From contig NZ_LT607409.1 of assembly GCF_900091505.1 (NCBI RefSeq), forward strand, positions 2,418,001 through 2,482,000: DNA of 64,000 nt. Direction: 5' to 3'. Shown piece by piece: positions 9,044 to 15,948 of this stretch (within the stretch, counting starts at the first letter, position 1; every line of letters begins with the position of its first letter). This DNA comes from Micromonospora chokoriensis. GTDB lineage: Bacteria > Actinomycetota > Actinomycetes > Mycobacteriales > Micromonosporaceae. A program made the position numbers and the translations under genes. The notes under the pieces are model-generated. The model worked only from the letters and a program-made list of their open reading frames with translations. It was not told the DNA's origin and did not search any database.

Positions 9044-9538
9044 GTGACCTTCGAGGAGTACGTCAGCAGCCGGGGCCCGGCGCTGGTCCGGCTCGCCCGG
9101 TTGCTGACCGGTGACGCCCACCGGGCCGAGGACCTCACCCAGGAGGTGCTGTCCCAGGCGTACGTGCAGTGGCGCCGGATCGCCCGCGCCGACCGGCCCG
9201 ACGTGTACGTGCGCCGCATGCTGGTCAACGCCAACAACTCCTGGTGGCGTCGCCGGTCGAGCCGTGAGCTGGTCGTCGACACCTTCGCCGACCGGCCGCA
9301 CCGTGGCGACCTCGGCGGCGAGGCGGCGGACCGGGACGAGATGTGGCGGCTGATCCTCGACCTGCCCGACCGCCAGCGCGCGGTGCTGGTGCTGCGCTAC
9401 TACGAGGACCTCGACGACACGACGATCGCCCAGATCCTGGACTGCTCGCCGGTCACCGTCCGCACCCACGCGATGCGGGCGCTCGCCAACCTGCGGGAGC
9501 GCTGCGGTGCCCCGACCACGAACGGGAGCCGACCATGA
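9044..9538 (+). CDS. ECF RNA polymerase sigma factor, SigE-like (SACE/SigE family)
   Basis: A 164-aa extracytoplasmic-function sigma factor. Region 2 is ALVRLARLLTGDAHRAEDLT with QEVLSQAYVQW (about residues 12-45). Region 4 is LPDRQRAVLVLRYYEDLDD followed by the recognition helix DCSPVTVRTHAMRALANL (about residues 107-152). The pattern (FEEYVSSRGPALVRLA) is that of the SigE-type ECF group common in Streptomyces and Micromonospora. The GTG at 9044 gives the standard N-terminus. The stop overlaps the next start (ATGA at 9535-9538), so the two genes are translationally coupled. The downstream protein is the likely regulator. Confidence 0.88.
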   Translation: MTFEEYVSSRGPALVRLARLLTGDAHRAEDLTQEVLSQAYVQWRRIARADRPDVYVRRMLVNANNSWWRRRSSRELVVDTFADRPHRGDLGGEAADRDEMWRLILDLPDRQRAVLVLRYYEDLDDTTIAQILDCSPVTVRTHAMRALANLRERCGAPTTNGSRP

Positions 9539-10590
9539 CAGACCTCGACGAGCGGATCGTCCTGACGCTGCGGGAACACGCCGAGGGGCCGGTGGACGGG
9601 GACCGACTGCTGGTCGGCTCGGTGCGCCGGGGGCGTACCCGGGTCCGTCGGCGACGGGTCGCCGCCGGTTGCACACTGGGTGTGGTCGCGCTGCTCGGTG
9701 CCGGTGTGGCCGTCGGGCCGACCGGTCGCCTGCCCGGCCTCGGTCACACTGTCACTCCCGGCCTGGCCGAGACCACTGTCGCCTTCCTGCCGCCGTCGGT
9801 CGACGGCGCTCCGGGTGCGGCGGCACGGCCCGACCGGATCGGCAGGGACCCCGCCCTGCTGCACATCGGCCTCACCTCGGGCGGCCCCCGGTTCCTGGAG
9901 TGGAACGTCGGCGGCGGCAAGGAGACCGCCAAGATCGACATTGGTGGCCGGACGGTCACCGTCGAACTGACCTCGGCCGACGTGCTGCGATCCACCGGTG
10001 CCTGGAACATGCCGTCGTTGGACGGCCCCGCCGCCAACCTCTACGACGGCACAGTGGTCCGCGCCGTCGGGCCGGACAACGTGCCGATCTGGCGACGTTA
10101 TTGGCAACCGGCCCCCGGGGTGTACGCCGGCGCCAGCGTGCCCGGCACGGACGAGGGCCCGCTGCACGAGGCCGCCGCCGCGTTGCGGCTCGATCAGGCG
10201 TACCGGTGCGCCGGTCCGGTCCGGTTGACCGACCTGCCGACCGGTGCCGAGACCTTCGCCTGTTCGAGTTTCGTGGGCACCTTCCCGGCGGCGTACGCGG
10301 TGGTGCTGCGCGTCACCGACAACCAGCTCAGAGGGATGTCTGTCGAGTTCCAGTACGCCGGCACCGCGCTGACGGCCAAGCCACCGGCGAACCGGAGCAT
10401 CGGCGGCAGACCGGCCTACTACGATCCCTCCTTCGATCCGTCCGGCGCACGGCTGGAACTTCTGGACATCCCGCAGGCCCAACTGTTCGCGGCGTTCAAC
10501 CACGAACGGAGCTTCAGCGAGGCGGAGGCGACGACGGTGCTCCTCGGGGCGCAGGTCGCCGAACACCTCGACCAGCCCGACACCTGGTGA
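9535..10590 (+). CDS. Membrane-anchored partner of the ECF sigma factor (putative anti-sigma)
   Basis: A 351-aa protein with a short cytoplasmic N-terminus (about 40 residues, Arg-rich at 30-41), one membrane segment (about 43-62) and a large external domain of about 290 residues. It contains two Cys residues in the C-terminal half (RCAGPV and FACSSF) that could form a disulfide. No zinc anti-sigma (HxxxCxxC) motif is visible in the N-terminus, so it is not a standard ZAS anti-sigma factor. The role as sensor/anti-sigma is inferred from the ATGA overlap with the ECF gene and the topology. The outer domain is not one I recognise. Confidence 0.65.
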   Translation: MTDLDERIVLTLREHAEGPVDGDRLLVGSVRRGRTRVRRRRVAAGCTLGVVALLGAGVAVGPTGRLPGLGHTVTPGLAETTVAFLPPSVDGAPGAAARPDRIGRDPALLHIGLTSGGPRFLEWNVGGGKETAKIDIGGRTVTVELTSADVLRSTGAWNMPSLDGPAANLYDGTVVRAVGPDNVPIWRRYWQPAPGVYAGASVPGTDEGPLHEAAAALRLDQAYRCAGPVRLTDLPTGAETFACSSFVGTFPAAYAVVLRVTDNQLRGMSVEFQYAGTALTAKPPANRSIGGRPAYYDPSFDPSGARLELLDIPQAQLFAAFNHERSFSEAEATTVLLGAQVAEHLDQPDTW

Positions 10591-10634
10591 CCGCCCCGGG
10601 CCGTCGCGCCGAACGGACCGTACGCTTGGTGACT

Positions 10635-10958
10635 GTGAGCCCCCGTCGCAATCGCCCTCGCCGGGACGAGAACGCCAACCTGGACGCCGATCGGGTCCGG
10701 CAGGGCGTCGCCTCGGTGCAGCAGTGGACCGACGGCGCCTGGCAGGTACGCGGGATCGGCGCGGGCGCGTCGGTCAAGACGTACCGTTGCCCCGGCTGTG
10801 ACCAGGAGATCCGACCCGGGGTGGCGCACCTGGTGGCCTGGCCGGCGGACGGCCTGGGTGACCTGACCGACCGGCGGCACTGGCACAGCGGTTGCTGGCG
10901 CGCCCGGGAGCGGCGCGGCCCGGCGGTGCAGCGCGGCCGGGGCACGCCGCGCTACTGA
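10635..10958 (+). CDS. Small putative zinc-binding protein (often labelled ATP/GTP-binding)
   Basis: A 107-aa basic protein. The N-terminus (SPRRNRPRRDEN) is Arg-rich. The core holds YRCPGCDQEI, HLVAW and HWHSGCW, giving a C-x2-C ... H ... H-x-H-x2-C arrangement that looks like one or two zinc sites. The family is conserved in actinobacteria and is commonly annotated as ATP/GTP-binding although no P-loop is present here. The GTG at 10635 is chosen. In-frame GTG at 10629 and TTG at 10626 are alternatives. It lies 44 bp after the sigma-factor pair and may be read with them. Function unknown. Confidence 0.7.
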   Translation: MSPRRNRPRRDENANLDADRVRQGVASVQQWTDGAWQVRGIGAGASVKTYRCPGCDQEIRPGVAHLVAWPADGLGDLTDRRHWHSGCWRARERRGPAVQRGRGTPRY

Positions 10959-11036
10959 CCGATCCACTGAGCGACCTGGATCACCCTGTTCGTGCCTGGG
11001 TGGGCGGCGGCGGCGGTTTCGCGACAGACTTGGGCG

Positions 11037-11834
11037 GTGAGCACAGCGATCCGCGCCTCGTCGATCCTGCCCGGCCGCCGGGAGAACATCGAGCTGCACA
11101 CCGCCGACGGTCTGCGGCTGGTCGGCGAGTTGGCGCTGCCGGCCGACCGGCCGCCGGTGGCCACCCTGGTCTGCCTGCACCCGCTGCCCACCCACGGCGG
11201 GATGATGGACAGCCACGTCTTCCGCAAGGCGGCCTGGCGGTTGCCCGCGCTGGCCGACCTGGCGGTGCTGCGGTTCAACACCCGGGGCACCAGCAGCCTG
11301 CGCGGCACCAGCGAGGGCGAGTTCGACCGTGCGGTGGGCGAGCGGTACGACGTGGCCGCCGCCATCGAGTACGCCGAGTTCGCCGAGCTGCCCGACATCT
11401 GGCTCGTCGGCTGGTCGTTCGGCACCGACCTGGCCCTCAAGTACGGTTGCGACCCGGCGATCGCCGGGGCGATCCTGCTCTCCCCGCCGCTGCGCTTCTC
11501 GACCCCGGAGGACCTGGCCACCTGGGCCGCCTCGGAGCGGCCGTTGACGGCGCTCGTGCCGGAGTTCGACGACTACCTGCGGCCGACCGAGGCGCGGGAG
11601 CGGTTCGGTGCGGTGCCGCACGCCGAGGTGGTCGGGGTGCCCGGCGCCAAGCACCTCTGGGTCGGTGACGCGGAGACGGTGCTCGACGAGATCGTCCGGC
11701 GGGTCAACCCCGCCGTCGAGGTGCCACTGCCGAGGACCTGGGACGGCCCGATGGAGGCCGGCGACGTCAGCGCGTACGCCGACCGGACGGTCGCGTCGTT
11801 CGCGGACACGCCGGTGCCGCAGCCGGGCGACTGA
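11037..11834 (+). CDS. Alpha/beta hydrolase (dienelactone-hydrolase-like)
   Basis: A 265-aa alpha/beta-hydrolase fold protein. It has HPLPTHGGMMDS (the oxyanion loop of the HPHP/HPLP subgroup), RFNTRGTSSLRG, the nucleophile motif VGWSFGTD and the terminal His in GAKHLWVG. The subgroup is usually annotated as hydrolase of the X-Pro dipeptidyl or dienelactone type. Its natural substrate is unknown. The GTG at 11037 gives MSTAIRASSIL. A longer frame from 10992 would add 15 unlikely residues. It stops 4 bp from the end of the convergent transporter gene. Confidence 0.78.
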   Translation: MSTAIRASSILPGRRENIELHTADGLRLVGELALPADRPPVATLVCLHPLPTHGGMMDSHVFRKAAWRLPALADLAVLRFNTRGTSSLRGTSEGEFDRAVGERYDVAAAIEYAEFAELPDIWLVGWSFGTDLALKYGCDPAIAGAILLSPPLRFSTPEDLATWAASERPLTALVPEFDDYLRPTEARERFGAVPHAEVVGVPGAKHLWVGDAETVLDEIVRRVNPAVEVPLPRTWDGPMEAGDVSAYADRTVASFADTPVPQPGD

Positions 11835-11837
11835 CGG

Positions 11838-13064
11838 TCACCCTCTCTCCTGGCGGGGCAGCACCACCTCGCGCAGGATCAGTTGCAGCGCGGCCACCGT
11901 GGGGATGGCGATCAGCGCGCCCACCACACCCAGCAGCGCCACTCCGAGCAGCGCGGCGAGCAGGGCCGCCACCTCGTTGACCTCGACCGAGCGCCGCATC
12001 ACCTTCGGGTAGATCAGGTAGTTCTCGGCCTGCTGGTAGACGAGGAAGAACACCGCGCAGGCGATGCCGGTGGGCAGGTCGGCGGCGAAGCCGACCAGGC
12101 TCACGATCACCGCGCCCAGGGTCGCGCCGATCTGCGGGATCAGGTCGGTCACCGCGACCACCACCGCCAACGCGAACGGGTACGGCAGCCCGACGATCAG
12201 CGCGAACACGAAGGTGATCGCCCCGGCCAGGACCGCGATGCTCAACGCGCCGACCATGTAGGCGCCCACCTTGGCCAGGATCTCGTCGCCGATCAGCTGC
12301 ACCCGCTCCCGTCGCGAGCGGGGCACCAGCGCGTAGCCCAGGGCGCGCAGCTTGTTGAAGTAGGCCAGGAAGTAGATTGTCAGCACCAGCACGGTGAGCG
12401 TCCGGAACACCGTGCCGAAGATCAGTTGGGCCCCACCGAGCACCCCGCCCAGCGCCCGGCCGACAGTCTCCGCGTTGGCCGCGCCCTGCACGCGCTCCAC
12501 CACGTCGTACCGCTCCACCAGATCGTTGACCGTCGGATTGCGGCGCAGCTCGTCGAGCAGGCTGGGAATCTGGTCGATGAACTGCCCCGACTGGGTGACG
12601 ATCGGCGGGACCAGCGCGACGACGCCGCCGCAGAGCAGCAGCACCACCGTCAACGCCACGAACGCCACCGCCAGGCCGTGCGGCACACCCCAGCGGCGCA
12701 GTCGGACCACCGCCGGGTTGAGACCGACCGCCAGGAAGAGCGCGATCACCACCAGCACCAGGATGCCGCCGGCATTGCGAATCCCCAGATACAGGGTGTA
12801 CGCCAGCAGCACGCCCAGCGCACCCGTGAAGCCGATCAGGAAGCTGCTGCGACGTAACGGGCGCCCCGGGGTGCCGAACTTCCCGGACGGGACAGCCGGT
12901 GGCTCGTCCGGGTCGATCCCCGGCGCGGGGACCGGCACCGGAGGCGGCACCTCGGCCGGCGCGGTCGGCGGGGGATCGGCCGGTGTGTCCGGGGGGCCGG
13001 TCGGCTTGTCTGTCGGCCCTTCCGGCTTGTCCGGGTCACCGGCTGACGGGCCTCGCTGCGGCAC
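11838..13064 (-). CDS. AI-2E family (PerM-like) transporter
   Basis: A 408-aa membrane protein of the AI-2 exporter/PerM superfamily. An unusually long Pro-rich cytoplasmic N-terminus (about 65 residues) precedes about eight membrane segments. Family landmarks are the soluble loop between early and late helices (QSGQFIDQIPSLLDELRR) and the C-terminal motifs LPYPFALAVVVAVTDLIPQ and YLIYPKVM. The GTG at 13064 is chosen for its RBS GGAGGT. The longer open frame upstream runs over the DUF397 gene. The exported substrate is unknown. The gene follows the XRE/DUF397 pair by 14 bp and may be in the same transcript. Confidence 0.82.
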   Translation of the reverse strand: MPQRGPSAGDPDKPEGPTDKPTGPPDTPADPPPTAPAEVPPPVPVPAPGIDPDEPPAVPSGKFGTPGRPLRRSSFLIGFTGALGVLLAYTLYLGIRNAGGILVLVVIALFLAVGLNPAVVRLRRWGVPHGLAVAFVALTVVLLLCGGVVALVPPIVTQSGQFIDQIPSLLDELRRNPTVNDLVERYDVVERVQGAANAETVGRALGGVLGGAQLIFGTVFRTLTVLVLTIYFLAYFNKLRALGYALVPRSRRERVQLIGDEILAKVGAYMVGALSIAVLAGAITFVFALIVGLPYPFALAVVVAVTDLIPQIGATLGAVIVSLVGFAADLPTGIACAVFFLVYQQAENYLIYPKVMRRSVEVNEVAALLAALLGVALLGVVGALIAIPTVAALQLILREVVLPRQERG

Positions 13065-13078
13065 CAGGACCTCCCGGG

Positions 13079-13267
13079 TCAGGCGGTGGGTCGACCGGCG
13101 ACGGCGACGAACGCCCGCCAGGCGGCTGGCGCGAAGACCAGGACCGGGCCGTCCGGGTCCTTGCTGTCCCGCACGCCCACCACCCCGGGCAGATTGTCCG
13201 CCACCTCGACGCACTCCCCGTTGCCGCTTCGGCTCGACGTACGCCAGTCTGCGCCGGTCAGGTCCAT
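13079..13267 (-). CDS. DUF397 small protein
   Basis: A 62-aa DUF397 protein with the family signature WRTSSRSGNGECVEVAD and a C-terminal half VGVRDSKDPDGPVLVF...AWRAFV. DUF397 proteins are typically encoded next to XRE regulators of the WhiJ/Scr1 type and are thought to modulate them, possibly by direct binding. Here the start overlaps the regulator stop by 10 bp (13258-13267), implying translational coupling. Confidence 0.9.
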   Translation of the reverse strand: MDLTGADWRTSSRSGNGECVEVADNLPGVVGVRDSKDPDGPVLVFAPAAWRAFVAVAGRPTA

Positions 13268-14067
13268 TCCGTCACAACTTCCTTCATCAGGTCGATCGAC
13301 TGGCGGCGGGAGAGAGCGCGATTTCTGATCATCTCCCAGCGCGCCAGCAGCGTAGCCACCTCATGGTCACCATCGACCACGAGACCGTCAATCTGGTGCT
13401 CCATGTGCCCCACCCAACCACCGTCGGCGCCTCTGGCCAGATTGAACGGTCCCGACAGGCCGACGTGCAGCCCCGTCTCTGCCGGAATGACGTGCAGGCT
13501 GATGTGTGGGCGTTCCACGCTGGCGATGAGGTGGGTGATCTGCTCGGCCATCAGCGCTTGGACGTCCTCACCGTCGCGTCGGAGCACCAGCTCGTCGACG
13601 ACCGCGACGAACTGCGGAGGTTCCGGCTGGACCAGCAGCGACTGGCGGTCGAGGCGGGCGTGGACCCTTCGTTCCACCTCGTCGTCGCTGAGAAGGTCAT
13701 CGCAGCGGATCACCGCGCGGGCGTAGTTCTCCGTCTGAAGCAGACCGGGGATGAGCGTGGGCTGGAAGCAGCGCAGTTGGCGGGCGCTGCGCTCGGCGTC
13801 CAGCCAGGGTCGGAACCAGCTCGGCTGGCCGTCGCGCTCGGCGAGCTTGAGCAGGTAGACGAGCAGACCACCGGTGGTCAGCACCTCGTCGGCGCGGGCC
13901 AGGAAGAGGCGGTCCAGTGGACGCTGCCCCAGCTCCAGGGCGGACACCATCGAGCCGGAGTAGTGCACCAGCCGACCGAAGTCCTCCTGGCTCATCCCGG
14001 CGGCGGTCCGTAGCCGGCGCAACTGGGCACGGATCATGTCGGCTGTCGGCGCGGCGTCGCCTTCCAC
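13258..14067 (-). CDS. XRE-family regulator, WhiJ/Scr1 type (HTH + DUF5753)
   Basis: A 269-aa regulator with an N-terminal helix-turn-helix (IRAQLRRLRTAAGMSQEDF, SGSMVSALELGQR; about residues 11-50) and a DUF5753 domain (PTLIPGLLQTENYARAVI, LVVDGDHEVATLL). This is the WhiJ/Scr1 architecture linked to developmental control in Streptomyces and found in many copies per genome. The GTG at 14067 is chosen because of RBS GGAGG 5 bp upstream. It forms a unit with DUF397 (10-bp overlap). The divergent gene at 14285 encodes a small protein often found beside such pairs. Confidence 0.87.
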   Translation of the reverse strand: MEGDAAPTADMIRAQLRRLRTAAGMSQEDFGRLVHYSGSMVSALELGQRPLDRLFLARADEVLTTGGLLVYLLKLAERDGQPSWFRPWLDAERSARQLRCFQPTLIPGLLQTENYARAVIRCDDLLSDDEVERRVHARLDRQSLLVQPEPPQFVAVVDELVLRRDGEDVQALMAEQITHLIASVERPHISLHVIPAETGLHVGLSGPFNLARGADGGWVGHMEHQIDGLVVDGDHEVATLLARWEMIRNRALSRRQSIDLMKEVVTEWT

Positions 14068-14284
14068 AGTGCCTCCGCAGTTCGGGGGTCGCCTCCACCG
14101 GTCGGCCCGGCGGGTCACGTCGTCACCGCAGTCGCCCCACCGGAGCCGTCGATGCCTTCCGACCGTAGCGGTGTCATCAGCAGACTGTCACGTACCGGCT
14201 CGTCCCGGACCGCTCCGGTTTCCACCGCGCAGGCCCGCCGCCCTCACCTCGGCGCGACCGCGCCCCAGTCGAGGAGGCAACCCC

Positions 14285-14806
14285 ATGCTCACGCCCACGT
14301 CTCGCTCTGTCGGCCGGTCGCTGCCCGCCACCGTCATGTCGCCCACGTGGAGGTCCACCGGCTGCGCGCCGCCCGGTCCGCACGTGGGTGGCAGAGCGCG
14401 TACCCCGGTGTGGCGGTTGTCCACCGGCTGCACGCCGCCGGGTCCGCATTCGGGTGGCAGGGCGCGTACCCCGGTGTCGGGGCTGCCCCAGCCGCGGCTC
14501 GGGCCGTACCCCCAGTTTCCCCGACCCTGCGGCGCGCGGACGCCGCACACCCCGCTGCGACCCATGTGGTGCTGCCGGGCCGACGGCCTGCCGTGGCCCT
14601 GCGCGGACGCCCGGCTGCTGCTCAAGGCGGAGTTCGACAGCGATCCGGCGGCGTTGACCATCTATCTCGCCGGGCTCTACCACGAGGCGGCGCACGACCT
14701 GTACCAGCTCAATCCCTACGACGGGCCGGCACCCCGGGAGCTGTTCGAACGCTTCGTGGCGTGGGGCCCGTTCCGCCGCCCGGTCATCGACCCGGACGGA
14801 CCCTAG
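14285..14806 (+). CDS. Small Cys-motif protein of WhiJ-type loci, with duplicated N-terminal segment
   Basis: A 173-aa protein of unknown function. The last 85 residues (PMWCCRADGLPWPC, then ARLLLKAEFDSDPAALTIYL and HDLYQLNPYDGPAPRELFERF) match a small actinobacterial family sometimes labelled flavin reductase. I see no flavin or NAD motif to support that label. The Cys cluster C-C-x8-C suggests a metal or structural site. The first 85 residues are low complexity and contain a 22-residue direct duplication (see the repeat entry). The ATG at 14285 follows GAGGAGG. It is divergent from the XRE/DUF397 pair across about 217 bp. Confidence 0.6.
   Translation: MLTPTSRSVGRSLPATVMSPTWRSTGCAPPGPHVGGRARTPVWRLSTGCTPPGPHSGGRARTPVSGLPQPRLGPYPQFPRPCGARTPHTPLRPMWCCRADGLPWPCADARLLLKAEFDSDPAALTIYLAGLYHEAAHDLYQLNPYDGPAPRELFERFVAWGPFRRPVIDPDGP
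14354..14477 (+). repeat. 66-bp in-frame tandem duplication
   Basis: The block beginning TCCACCGGCTGC at 14354 recurs at 14420, exactly 66 bp later, and stays similar to about 14477. It encodes STGCAPPGPHVGGRARTPV and STGCTPPGPHSGGRARTPV. The few differences are mostly substitutions. The period of 22 codons keeps the frame. Confidence 0.85.
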
Positions 14807-14821
14807 GCGCCGCACCACGCG

Positions 14822-14872
14822 CAGATCTTGGACAGTATCCGTTGCGCGTGGACGGCAACTGTCCAAGATCTG
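14822..14872. repeat. Palindromic element, copy 1 (ATCTTGGACAGT family)
   Basis: Perfect 15-bp arms CAGATCTTGGACAGT (14822-14836) and ACTGTCCAAGATCTG (14858-14872), with a partly paired centre (CCGT/ACGG) and a small loop. The same core arm recurs in the palindrome at 15884-15928, just after the gene in between. It lies 37 bp before the chosen start of that gene. Confidence 0.9.
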
Positions 14873-14908
14873 GTGGAGTGGCGGCCTTCCGGCGTGAAGG
14901 CTGTTCGG

Positions 14909-15883
14909 ATGTTGCCTGCCGACGACGCCGACGCACTCGACTGGCTTGCCTTCGAGCAGGCGGGCGTGCTCACGACCGCACAGGTCTCCAGTTTGCTCAG
15001 CGAGGGGACGGTACGTGGGCGGATCCGCTCCGGTCGGTGGCGGTCGATCTGCCGCGGCGTCGTTTCGACCGGGAACGGTCGACTGAGCCGCGACCAGCAA
15101 CTCTGGGTGGCGGTGCTGGCAGCCGGACCAGGGGCGATGTTGGCCGGGGCAACTGCCGCCACCGAAGCGGGGGTACGCGGGCTGCGCCGCGAACCGCTGC
15201 ACGTGCTGGTGCCGGCCGTCCGCCGTGCCGCGCGGACCTCCCTGCGCCGGCTCCCGATCGACATGCCCGCAGTGCTCGTGCATCGCACGTCGGTGCTGCC
15301 GGACTCGCACCGTCAACTCGCCCGTCCGCCGCGCACCACGACGGCCAGGGCGCTCATCGACGCGGCGGGATGGGCGGTCAGCGTGGACGAGGCGCAGGGG
15401 GTGCTGGCGGCCGGTTGTCAGCAGCGTCGCGTCCTCCCCGAGGAGTTGCAGGCGGCGCTCGACGTCCTGCCCCGAGCGCCCCGCCGACGCCTGATCCAAC
15501 AGACGGTCCGTGATATCGCCGGTGGTGCGGAGGCGCTCTCCGAGATCGACTTCCTGCGCCTCTGCCGGCGGCATCGCCTGCCCCTACCCGACCTACAGGA
15601 GCGGCGGGTCGACGCGGCGGGCCGCAACCGCTGGCTGGACGCCTACTGGCGACAGTGGCGTGTGCAGGTCGAGATCGACGGCGCTCACCACATGGACGCC
15701 CGGCAGTGGGCGGACGACATGCGTCGGCAGAACGACGTGTGGACCAGCGGCGACCGGATTCTGCGCTTTCCGGCCTGGCTGGTCCGAGCCCGCCCCGACG
15801 AGGTCGCCGACACCGTGCGGCGCGCGCTCGTCGTAGCCGGCTGGACCCCCACCCCAGACCTGCGCAAGCCGACCCACATATGA
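14909..15883 (+). CDS. AbiEi-like N-terminal / DUF559 (Vsr-like nuclease fold) protein
   Basis: A protein of about 324 aa with an N-terminal winged-helix AbiEi-type antitoxin region (LAFEQAGVLTTAQVSSLL, GRIRSGRWRSICRGV) and a C-terminal DUF559 domain. The latter keeps the PD-(D/E)XK-like acidic set: LDAYW, then VEIDGAHH and DDMRRQNDVW. This family is abundant in actinobacteria. Its activity is unproven. The ATG at 14909 has a weak RBS (GAAGG). A GTG at 14894 is also possible. A longer frame would run through the upstream palindrome. The stop codon abuts the second palindrome. No AbiEii-type toxin gene is next to it. Confidence 0.78.
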   Translation: MLPADDADALDWLAFEQAGVLTTAQVSSLLSEGTVRGRIRSGRWRSICRGVVSTGNGRLSRDQQLWVAVLAAGPGAMLAGATAATEAGVRGLRREPLHVLVPAVRRAARTSLRRLPIDMPAVLVHRTSVLPDSHRQLARPPRTTTARALIDAAGWAVSVDEAQGVLAAGCQQRRVLPEELQAALDVLPRAPRRRLIQQTVRDIAGGAEALSEIDFLRLCRRHRLPLPDLQERRVDAAGRNRWLDAYWRQWRVQVEIDGAHHMDARQWADDMRRQNDVWTSGDRILRFPAWLVRARPDEVADTVRRALVVAGWTPTPDLRKPTHI

Positions 15884-15928
15884 ATCTTGGACAGTTTCCG
15901 TCATCGCGTAACGGAAACTGTCCAAGAT
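15884..15928. repeat. Palindromic element, copy 2 (ATCTTGGACAGT family)
   Basis: Perfect 18-bp arms ATCTTGGACAGTTTCCGT (15884-15901) and ACGGAAACTGTCCAAGAT (15911-15928) around a 9-nt loop. It begins on the base after the TGA of the AbiEi-DUF559 gene. It shares ATCTTGGACAGT and the CCGT...ACGG inner pairs with the copy at 14822. There is no T-run, so a plain intrinsic terminator is not the best explanation. Confidence 0.9.
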
Positions 15929-15948
15929 CTCGAAGCTCGCGCCCTGGG

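Noticed and set aside
14285..14806. Flavin reductase annotation for the small Cys-motif protein
   Set aside because: No flavin- or NAD(P)-binding motif and too small a conserved region.
14828..14908. Upstream extension of the AbiEi-DUF559 gene to a TTG at 14828
   Set aside because: The extension would translate the palindrome itself, and a better start lies at 14909.
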